Below are positions 6,360-11,497 of a stretch of 11,497 nt of DNA, piece after piece (position 1 is the first letter of the stretch; each line of letters begins with the position of its first letter). Below the pieces are notes generated by a model. The model saw only the letters and a list, made by a program, of their open reading frames with translations. It had not been told where the DNA came from and did not search any database. Source of the DNA: Solirubrobacteraceae bacterium (GTDB taxonomy: Bacteria > Actinomycetota > Thermoleophilia > Solirubrobacterales > Solirubrobacteraceae); NCBI GenBank assembly GCA_030043235.1, contig JASHYF010000423.1, positions 1 through 11,497 of the forward strand, given 5' to 3'. The position numbers and the translations under genes are program-made.

Positions 6360-7107
6360 GTCCCCCCCACCCGCCGGCGTAGATCGGCCCGGCGCGAGCA
6401 CGTGCGAGCCGGGCACGCACGAGCGAGTCCCGGGCACGCACGAGCGAGTCCCGGGCACGCACGAGCGAGTCCCGGGCACGCGGGAGGAGATCCCGGACGC
6501 GGCCCACGAGCAGGTCGCGAGCGAGCGCGATCGCCTCGCGAGCGCGGGCGAGCAGATTCCCGCGGCGGTGCTCGTCCCCCTGTTCATCGCCAGCGGGCGC
6601 AGCGCATCCTCCCCGCAGGGGGAGCCCCACGTGGTCCTCACCCGGCGACGCGCCGGCCTGCGCCGCCACGCCGGCGAGATCTCCTTCCCGGGCGGTCGCC
6701 GGGACGCCGAGGACGCCGACCTGATGGAGACCGCGCTGCGCGAGGCCGAAGAGGAGATCGGCCTTTCGCGCGCCCAGGTCACCCTGCTGGGCGAGCTGCC
6801 CGCGACGTCCACGTTCGCCACCCGCTACACGATCCACCCCTACGTAGCCGAAATCCCCGCCGGCGTGGCCTGGCGCCTATCACCCAAGGAGGTAGACGCC
6901 GTCCTGGAGCTGCCCCTCGGTGAGGTCCGCGCGAGCGCCACGAAAGCGCCGATCGAACGCCGCGGCATCACCTTCCAGACCGACGCGTACGTGCTCGGCG
7001 AGCACGTCATCTGGGGCGCCACCGCCCGCATCCTCGCACACCTCTTCGAGCGCCTCCGGGCGCCCACCGCGGACGCCCAGCTGGCGTTGGGCAGCGGCCC
7101 GCCCTGA
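6307..7107 (+). CDS. NUDIX hydrolase, CoA pyrophosphatase-like
   Basis: The Nudix box is complete: HAGEISFPGGRRDAED (121-136) leads to ALREAEEEIGL (143-153) with the metal-binding glutamates E149 and E150. The LLTxRSxxLRxHxGxxxFPGG-like stretch, here VVLTRRRAGLRRHAGEISF, is the CoA-pyrophosphatase (UPF0035/NudL-like) signature. The predicted reaction is cleavage of CoA and related nucleotides at the diphosphate, giving 3',5'-ADP and phosphopantetheine. The domain begins near AAVLVPLF (86-93). The start is uncertain. The ATG at 6307 overlaps the OsmC gene by 53 bases and lacks a ribosome site. A TTG at 6334 has AGGAG four bases upstream and would give 257 residues. No other usable start lies before the domain. 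The N-terminus carries three PGTHERV repeats. The stop abuts the stop of the opposing peroxiredoxin gene. Confidence 0.88.
   Translation: MARSCSRSALSAFTWPPESPPPAGVDRPGASTCEPGTHERVPGTHERVPGTHERVPGTREEIPDAAHEQVASERDRLASAGEQIPAAVLVPLFIASGRSASSPQGEPHVVLTRRRAGLRRHAGEISFPGGRRDAEDADLMETALREAEEEIGLSRAQVTLLGELPATSTFATRYTIHPYVAEIPAGVAWRLSPKEVDAVLELPLGEVRASATKAPIERRGITFQTDAYVLGEHVIWGATARILAHLFERLRAPTADAQLALGSGPP
6409..6480. repeat. Perfect 21-bp tandem repeat at the NUDIX N-terminus
   Basis: Three identical 21-bp units (6409-6429, 6430-6450, 6451-6471) are followed by the first 9 bases of a fourth (6472-6480). In the NUDIX frame they encode PGTHERV three times. The region lies after the OsmC stop and before the conserved NUDIX domain. 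It is either a variable N-terminal extension or an untranslated spacer if translation starts elsewhere. Perfect identity suggests recent slipped-strand expansion. Confidence 0.92.
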
Positions 7108-7767
7108 TCAGCTCGGCTGCGGCACGATGCGGATGTAGGGCCGCGGCTCTTCCCACCCCTCCGGGTAGATCTCCCTGGCCTGGTCGTTGGACACGGAGCC
7201 GGCGATGATCACCTTCTCGCCCTGGTGCCAGTTGACGGGCGTGGCCACCTTGTGCTTGGCGGTGAGCTGCAGCGAGTCGATCACCCGCAGCACCTCGTCG
7301 AAGTTGCGCCCGGTGGTCATCGGATAGACGAGGATCAGCCTGATCGTCTTGTCCGGGCCGATCACGAACACGTTGCGCACCGTCTGGTTGTCGGCGGGCG
7401 TACGCGCGGAGGGATCGCCGGAGGTGTCCGCCGGGAGCATGCCGTAGAGCTTCGACACGTGGAAGTCCGCGTCGCTGATGATCGGGTAGTTGGGCGCCGC
7501 GCCCTGGGTGTCCTCGATGTCCTTCGCCCATCGCTCGTGCTTGTCCAGCGGGTCCACGGACAGGCCGATGATCTTCACGCCGCGCGAGTCGAACTCGGGC
7601 TTGGCTTTCGCCATGTACCCCAGCTCGGTCGTGCAAACCGGGGTGAAGTCCTTGGGGTGCGAGAACAGCACCGCCCACGAGTCGCCGATCCAGTCGTGAA
7701 ATTTGACGTGGCCCTGCGTGGTGTCGGCCTCGAAGTCCGGTGCTACCTCGCCAAGCTGAAGCGCCAT
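7108..7767 (-). CDS. 1-Cys peroxiredoxin (Prx6-like)
   Basis: The product has 219 residues from the ATG at 7767, which has AAAGGA about 7 bases upstream. A longer in-frame ATG at 7842 adds residues unlike the family. The AhpC/TSA thioredoxin-like fold starts with LGEVAPDFEADT. The active site is HPKDFTPVCTTE, with peroxidatic C45, T42 and P43 in the PxxxT/SxxC pattern. DNQTVRNVFVIGPD is the conserved Arg region. The Prx6-type C-terminal domain (TPVNWHQGEKVII, YPEGWEEPRPYIR) is complete. C45 is the only cysteine, so this is a one-cysteine enzyme that needs an external reductant. It reduces hydrogen peroxide and organic peroxides in the cytoplasm. The gene is convergent with the NUDIX gene with no intervening base, and probably has its own promoter in the 93-base gap upstream. 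Confidence 0.95.
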   Translation of the reverse strand: MALQLGEVAPDFEADTTQGHVKFHDWIGDSWAVLFSHPKDFTPVCTTELGYMAKAKPEFDSRGVKIIGLSVDPLDKHERWAKDIEDTQGAAPNYPIISDADFHVSKLYGMLPADTSGDPSARTPADNQTVRNVFVIGPDKTIRLILVYPMTTGRNFDEVLRVIDSLQLTAKHKVATPVNWHQGEKVIIAGSVSNDQAREIYPEGWEEPRPYIRIVPQPS

Positions 7768-7860
7768 CGGTGTTCCTTTCTGCACATGTAGCCGCTCGTG
7801 AGCTGCCCGAGGAGGGAAGAGCCGCCCCTCGGGGACCCGCATAGGGAATCCCGATCGGCT

Positions 7861-8391
7861 TTAGGGGGATTGGTTCCAGGATAGCGCGCCGGGCGAGCGC
7901 GTCCCGGCTTGTGCGTGTGCGCCGGGGCTCACGGGCCGGAGCTCGCTGGAGGCGACACGCGGCCACATCCCGCCGAGCGCGATCGTCACCGATCCGAGCA
8001 GCGCGAGCCACGCGCCCTCGCGCAGCGCCGTCGCTAGCTGGCCCGCGCCGAGCGCCGGAGGGTCGATCATGCGGAACAGCACACACGCCGCCGCCACGCT
8101 TCCCAGCAGCACGACCGAGCCGCCCGCCGCGCCGGGCACCGGCCCGCGGCCTCGCGCAAGCGGTGCCAGCACGTCGAGCATCGCCAGCGCGCCGAGCGCC
8201 AGCAGGAGCGCCGTGAGGTCTGGCAGGGCGTGGTAGGCGTCCACCGCCGCGAGGTGACGGAGCGCGGGCGCGCCGGCGGCGGCATGGCCGGCCAGGAGCG
8301 GGGCGTACCAGGGCGCGAACAGCGACCCCGCGAGCACGATCGCGCCGAGCGCCGACACGCACAGCCCGTATCGGGAGCGATCGCCAACCAT
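7861..8391 (-). CDS. Hypothetical four-helix membrane protein
   Basis: Starting from the ATG at 8391, the product has 176 residues. I do not recognise a family. Four hydrophobic segments are visible at about 8-29 (ending FAPWY), 56-78, 88-108 and 125-143, joined by short loops. A hydrophilic tail of about 30 residues (SPGAHAQAGTRSPG) follows. One cysteine lies in helix 1 and one in helix 3. No catalytic motif is seen. The alternative start at 8484 would add a Cys/Arg-rich stretch overlapping the upstream gene and is less likely. The gene lies 37 bases downstream of the Rossmann-fold gene on the same strand, so they may share a transcript. Confidence 0.7.
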   Translation of the reverse strand: MVGDRSRYGLCVSALGAIVLAGSLFAPWYAPLLAGHAAAGAPALRHLAAVDAYHALPDLTALLLALGALAMLDVLAPLARGRGPVPGAAGGSVVLLGSVAAACVLFRMIDPPALGAGQLATALREGAWLALLGSVTIALGGMWPRVASSELRPVSPGAHAQAGTRSPGALSWNQSP

Positions 8392-8428
8392 CTCTACGCA
8401 GCATCGGCCGCCGCGCCTCGGAGCTTGA

Positions 8429-8917
8429 TCACAGCAGCGAGGCGATCGCTGCGCGGGCGGCGGCGAGCCAAGCGCGAAGGTCACGCGGATCGGCGGTCAG
8501 AAACGCGGTTGGGATGGCGTTGCGCCGCGCGAGTGCGCCCACCACGCGCTCGCCCTCGGCGAGCAGCGCCGCCGGCGTGCTCGTCCCGCGCGACTCGTAC
8601 ACGAAGCCGCGCACGGTCGTGTCGATCGCCTGCGTCAGGAACAGCTCCAGCCGTGCGCTGTGCAGTTCGCGCAGCTGCCGCTCGCTGCCGGTGCACGAGC
8701 CGAGCAGCCAGCACGCCACGGCGACCCCGTCGAGCGACCCGCGCAGCGTGGCCAGCCGGTCGGGCGTGCCGATCCAGCACTCCGCGCCGGCGGCCTCGAT
8801 CGCGGCGCGGCCGTCCTGGGTGCGCGTGCTCACGCGCACCGCGTGCCCTTCCGCGACCATCGCCGCGGCGAGCGCCCTTCCCCTGCACCCCCCCGCGACG
8901 ATCATGATCCGCGCCAC
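8429..8917 (-). CDS. Small NAD(P)-binding Rossmann-fold protein, hypothetical
   Basis: Starting from the GTG at 8917, the product has 162 residues beginning (V/M)ARIMIVAGGCRGRALAAAM, a dinucleotide-binding beta-alpha-beta start with a GGxxGR loop. An ATG at 8905 is an alternative start. VRVSTR (28-33) could contact a cofactor phosphate. RGFVYESRGT (103-112) resembles the later strand of NAD-dependent epimerase-like proteins. It is short for that superfamily: I see no YxxxK catalytic pair and no substrate domain. It may therefore only bind nucleotide or act as a regulator. The ORF has strong coding character and ends with TGA at 8431-8429. It is divergent from glyS with 40 bases between starts, so the promoters must be compact. 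Confidence 0.75.
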   Translation of the reverse strand: MARIMIVAGGCRGRALAAAMVAEGHAVRVSTRTQDGRAAIEAAGAECWIGTPDRLATLRGSLDGVAVACWLLGSCTGSERQLRELHSARLELFLTQAIDTTVRGFVYESRGTSTPAALLAEGERVVGALARRNAIPTAFLTADPRDLRAWLAAARAAIASLL

Positions 8918-8957
8918 GGCCGCGCATGCTAGGGGGCTCGAATAGCATCCTCTGCCC

Positions 8958-10361
8958 ATGGCCGACGCCACCCCCACGCACGAGGACGTGGTGACGATGG
9001 ACAAGATCGTGGCGCTGTGCAAGCGCCGCGGCTTCATCTTCCCCTCCTCGGAGATCTACGGCGGCGTGGGCTCCACCTACGACTACGGCCACTACGGCGT
9101 GCTGCTGAAGAACAACGTGAAGGGCGAGTGGTGGCGCGCGATGCTGCAGGAGCGCGACGACATCGTGGCGATCGACTCCGCGATCCTGCAGCATCCGAAG
9201 GTGTGGGAGGCCTCGGGCCACCTGGCGGGCTTCACCGACCCGCTGGTGGACTGCCGCACGTGCAAGCAGCGCTTCCGCGCGGACCACCTGGCGGAGCTGC
9301 AGTGCGGTCGCAAACCGTCCAGGCACCCGGGCGAGACGGACGAGTGCGATCTGACACAGGCGAGAGACTTCAACCTGATGTTCGAGACGACGATCGGCCC
9401 GGTGAAGGAGTCGGGAGCGACGGCGTACCTGCGCCCGGAGACCGCGCAGGGGATCTTCATCAACTTCAAGAACGTGCTGCAGTTCTCGCGCAAGAGACCG
9501 CCGTTCGGGATCGCGCAGGTGGGCAAGTCCTTCCGCAACGAGATCACCCCCGGAAACTTCATCTTCCGCACGCGCGAGTTCGAGCAGATGGAGATGGAGT
9601 ACTTCGTGCCGCCGGCCGAGGCGCCCAAGTGGTTCGAGCACTGGCTCGCCGAGCGCGAGCGCTGGTATGTGGACCTCGGCATCCGCCCCGGCCACCTGCG
9701 CCTGCGCGCGCACGAGCCGGAGGAGCTGTCCCACTACTCGTCGCGCACGAGCGACGTGGAGTACCTGTTCCCCATCGGCTGGCAGGAGCTGGAGGGGATC
9801 GCCAACCGCGGCGACTTCGATCTGTCTCAGCACGCCGAGCACTCGGGGGAGAAGCTCGAGTACTTCGACCAGGGCTCAGGCGAGCGCTACGTGCCCCACG
9901 TGATCGAGCCGGCCGCCGGCGCCGACCGCGCGACGCTCGCGTTCCTCGTGGACGCCTACGACGAGGAAACGGTCGAGCGCGAGGGCGCGGGCGCGGGCGA
10001 GACGCGCACCGTTCTGAGGCTGCACCCCCGCCTCGCCCCGGTGAAGGCGGCGGTGCTGCCGCTCGTGAACAAGGACCGACAGCCGGAGCTCGCGCGCGAG
10101 GTGCACGACGCACTGCGAGCGACGGTCCAGTCCGAGTACGACGACGGCGGCGCGATCGGCCGCCGCTACCGCCGCCAGGACGAGATCGGCACTCCGTTCT
10201 GCCTGACGATCGACCACCAGAGCCTGCAGGACGGCACGCTCACGTTGCGCGACCGCGACTCGCTCGCCCAGGAGCGGCAGCCGATCGAGGGGATAGCCGA
10301 AGAGATCGAGCGGCGCGTGCTCGCGCCCTGGCGGACGCCGAAGCTGTCCGAGCGGCCATAG
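8958..10361 (+). CDS. glyS: Glycyl-tRNA synthetase, single-chain (alpha2, eukaryote/archaea-like type)
   Basis: This class II aminoacyl-tRNA synthetase attaches glycine to tRNA-Gly using ATP in the cytoplasm. It has 467 residues, close to the bacterial single-chain form and distinct from the two-subunit GlyQ/GlyS enzyme. The N-terminus has the GlyRS block FIFPSSEIYGGVGSTYDYG (27-45). DCRTCKQRF (98-106) with C116 and C130 looks like a zinc-binding insertion. RPETAQGIF (159-167) is a family marker. Motif 2 is FRNEITPGNFIFRTREFEQ (192-210). Motif 3 is GTLTLRDRD (426-434). The anticodon-binding domain (LAPVKAAVLPL, GTPFCLTIDHQ) is present. The ATG at 8958 has no clear Shine-Dalgarno sequence, and an in-frame ATG lies at 8997. 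The 40-base leader is too short for a T-box. Confidence 0.97.
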   Translation: MADATPTHEDVVTMDKIVALCKRRGFIFPSSEIYGGVGSTYDYGHYGVLLKNNVKGEWWRAMLQERDDIVAIDSAILQHPKVWEASGHLAGFTDPLVDCRTCKQRFRADHLAELQCGRKPSRHPGETDECDLTQARDFNLMFETTIGPVKESGATAYLRPETAQGIFINFKNVLQFSRKRPPFGIAQVGKSFRNEITPGNFIFRTREFEQMEMEYFVPPAEAPKWFEHWLAERERWYVDLGIRPGHLRLRAHEPEELSHYSSRTSDVEYLFPIGWQELEGIANRGDFDLSQHAEHSGEKLEYFDQGSGERYVPHVIEPAAGADRATLAFLVDAYDEETVEREGAGAGETRTVLRLHPRLAPVKAAVLPLVNKDRQPELAREVHDALRATVQSEYDDGGAIGRRYRRQDEIGTPFCLTIDHQSLQDGTLTLRDRDSLAQERQPIEGIAEEIERRVLAPWRTPKLSERP

Positions 10362-10424
10362 CCCCATCCGAACGCGACCGATCCCCGACCACCGACCCGT
10401 CCTCTCTCATCATAAAACAAAGTC

Positions 10425-10444
10425 GGATAGCGATGGTTATACAG
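10425..10444. promoter_or_regulatory. Putative operator, copy 1, upstream of the acyl-CoA dehydrogenase
   Basis: The imperfect palindrome GGATAGC-GATG-GTTATAC is followed by AG. It matches the second copy at 18 of 20 positions and lies in an AT-richer patch of the 240-bp gap between glyS and the acyl-CoA dehydrogenase gene. Its spacing and symmetry suggest binding by a dimeric repressor such as a TetR-type regulator. The regulator itself is not in the window. Confidence 0.6.
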
Positions 10445-10499
10445 AGTTTGCAGGAAGACATGCCCGCCGCCCCACAGTTTCACAGCTCATCACCGCTCC

Positions 10500-10519
10500 G
10501 TATAGCGATGGCTATACAG
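10500..10519. promoter_or_regulatory. Putative operator, copy 2, upstream of the acyl-CoA dehydrogenase
   Basis: A perfect 7-bp inverted repeat, GTATAGC (10500-10506) and GCTATAC (10511-10517), surrounds GATG and is followed by AG. It starts exactly 75 bases after copy 1. The four-base centre is also conserved between copies, which suggests the whole site is recognised. TATACA at 10513-10518 could double as a -10 box, about 85 bases before the ATG at 10602. No intrinsic terminator for glyS is visible in the rest of the gap. Confidence 0.65.
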
Positions 10520-10601
10520 CAGTGCGGCGCAGACGACGCCACACCCAGCCCACACGTTCACAATCCGGGCACAAACCCGACCCGATAGGAGCGCACACAC
10601 G

Positions 10602-11497
10602 ATGGACTTCGACCTGACGGACGAGCAGCGCCTGATCAAGGAGACCGCGCGCGAGTTCGCGGACAAGGAGATAGTGCTGCAGTCGCGCGAAAACGCGCGC
10701 AACCACCACTTCGACCTGGAGATGGTGGGGAAGGTCGCCAAGCAGGGGTACCTCGGCGCGATCGTGCCCGAGGAGTACGGCGGCGCGGGCCTGGACTATC
10801 TGTCTTACGGCCTGGTCGTCGAGGAGATCGGCCGCGCGGACTCCTCCATCCGCACGGTGATCTCCGTGCAGACCTCGCTCGTGTGCTCCGGGATCCTCAA
10901 GTTCGGCACGGAGGAGCAGAAGCACCACTACCTGCCGAAGCTGTGCTCGGGCGAGTGGCTCGGGTGCTTCGGGCTGACCGAGCCCGACGTGGGCTCGGAC
11001 GCCGCCAACCAGAAAACGCGCGCGCGCAAGACGGGCGACGGGTGGGTGATCAACGGCTCGAAGATGTGGATCTCGATGGGCGACTACGCGAAGGTCGCGC
11101 TGATCTTCGCGCAGACCGATCCCGAGCTCGGCCACAAGGGAATCGCGTGCTTCCTCGTGGACGCCGAGCAGCCCGGCTACCATGCGCAGCCGATCGAGCA
11201 CAAGATGGGCCTGCACGCCTCCGACACGGCCTCGATGTCCCTGGAAGACGTGGAGGCCTCGGACGAGCAGATGCTCGGCGGCGTGGGCGACGGGTTCAAA
11301 ATCGCGATGTCCAACCTCGACTCCGGGCGCTACTCGGTGGCGTGCGGCGCGGTCGGCATCTGCCAGGGCTGCGTGGACGAGTCGGTGAAGTACGCGCAGG
11401 AGCGCGAACAGTTCGGGCGCCCGATCGCGAGCTTCCAGCTGGTGCAGGCGATGATCGCGGACATGGCGCTCAAAACGGACGCCTCGCGCATGCTCGC
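10602..11497 (+). CDS. Acyl-CoA dehydrogenase, C-terminus cut by window edge
   Basis: The frame is open for 298 codons to the right edge, so the gene is partial; family members have about 380 residues. The ATG at 10602 has GGAG 10 bases upstream. The N-terminal helical domain begins MDFDLTDEQRLIKETAREFA. VPEEYGGAGLDYL (55-67) is typical. The FAD-binding signature CFGLTEPDVGSD (122-133) and NGSKMWIS (151-158) are complete. EREQFGRPIASFQ (267-279) marks the C-terminal helical domain. The catalytic glutamate, normally near residue 370, lies beyond the window. The enzyme is an FAD-dependent alpha,beta-dehydrogenase of acyl-CoA in fatty-acid or amino-acid degradation, passing electrons to ETF. Glutaryl-CoA-type or short-chain specificity cannot be decided from this part. 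The duplicated palindrome upstream suggests specific repression. Confidence 0.94.
   Translation, partial: MDFDLTDEQRLIKETAREFADKEIVLQSRENARNHHFDLEMVGKVAKQGYLGAIVPEEYGGAGLDYLSYGLVVEEIGRADSSIRTVISVQTSLVCSGILKFGTEEQKHHYLPKLCSGEWLGCFGLTEPDVGSDAANQKTRARKTGDGWVINGSKMWISMGDYAKVALIFAQTDPELGHKGIACFLVDAEQPGYHAQPIEHKMGLHASDTASMSLEDVEASDEQMLGGVGDGFKIAMSNLDSGRYSVACGAVGICQGCVDESVKYAQEREQFGRPIASFQLVQAMIADMALKTDASRML

Noticed and set aside
7806..7833. Inverted repeat CCCGAGG / CCTCGGG with a 14-base loop upstream of the peroxiredoxin gene
   Set aside because: Short stem, long loop and no T run; it could easily arise by chance in GC-rich DNA.
7007..8404. 465-codon leftward frame across the peroxiredoxin and membrane protein genes
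   Set aside because: It is another frame of two better supported genes and shows no domain of its own.
8918..8957. T-box or other riboswitch before glyS
   Set aside because: Only 40 bases lie between the divergent starts, too few for a T-box.
8481..9842. 453-codon leftward frame opposite glyS
   Set aside because: Antisense to glyS; the translation has no motif and is typical of GC-rich shadow frames.
9017..10588. 523-codon + strand frame overlapping glyS
   Set aside because: Arg/Pro/Gly-rich out-of-frame reading of glyS.

Overview
This is a GC-rich window, most likely from an actinomycete-type chromosome. A Thermoleophilia/Solirubrobacterales-like source is my guess. The basis is the high GC at third codon positions, a secreted S53 peptidase followed by an Fn3-like and a TIG-like segment, a single-chain glycyl-tRNA synthetase, DUF1015, and a tRNA gene with no encoded CCA. 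The taxonomy is inference only.

Left part (1-4320). A secreted sedolisin-type (S53) serine-carboxyl peptidase runs leftward out of the window; all its catalytic residues are visible. A long open frame on the opposite strand could mask it. Divergent from it is a tight two-gene operon of predicted P-loop ATPases. The first is STAND/AAA-like with a C-terminal winged helix; the second is Orc/Cdc6-like with a DDxDR Walker B. The ATPase pair is bracketed by two copies of a ~27-bp AT-rich palindromic sequence in the same orientation. One copy ends 8 bp before the first start codon and the other begins at the last stop codon. A tRNA-Pro(TGG) gene follows and faces the pair. This bracketed two-ATPase cassette is the best candidate for an undescribed system here.

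Middle part (4400-7110). Three rightward genes lie close together: a DUF1015 protein, an OsmC/Ohr-like peroxidase, and a CoA-pyrophosphatase-like NUDIX hydrolase. A perfect 21-bp tandem repeat lies at the NUDIX N-terminus. The NUDIX gene meets a leftward 1-Cys peroxiredoxin stop-to-stop, both stops lying in one TGATCA.

Right part (7860-11497). Leftward genes encode a four-helix membrane protein and a small Rossmann-fold protein, divergent from glyS (glycyl-tRNA synthetase). After glyS, a 240-bp intergenic region carries two near-identical copies of a short palindrome 75 bp apart. It is followed by an acyl-CoA dehydrogenase that runs off the right edge.

The right two thirds look like ordinary housekeeping, redox and lipid metabolism. 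The left third is lower in GC (lines I counted by hand: about 62% against about 75%) and looks more like accessory DNA. No integrase, transposase, CRISPR array or rRNA is visible. No gene-free stretch exceeds 300 bases.
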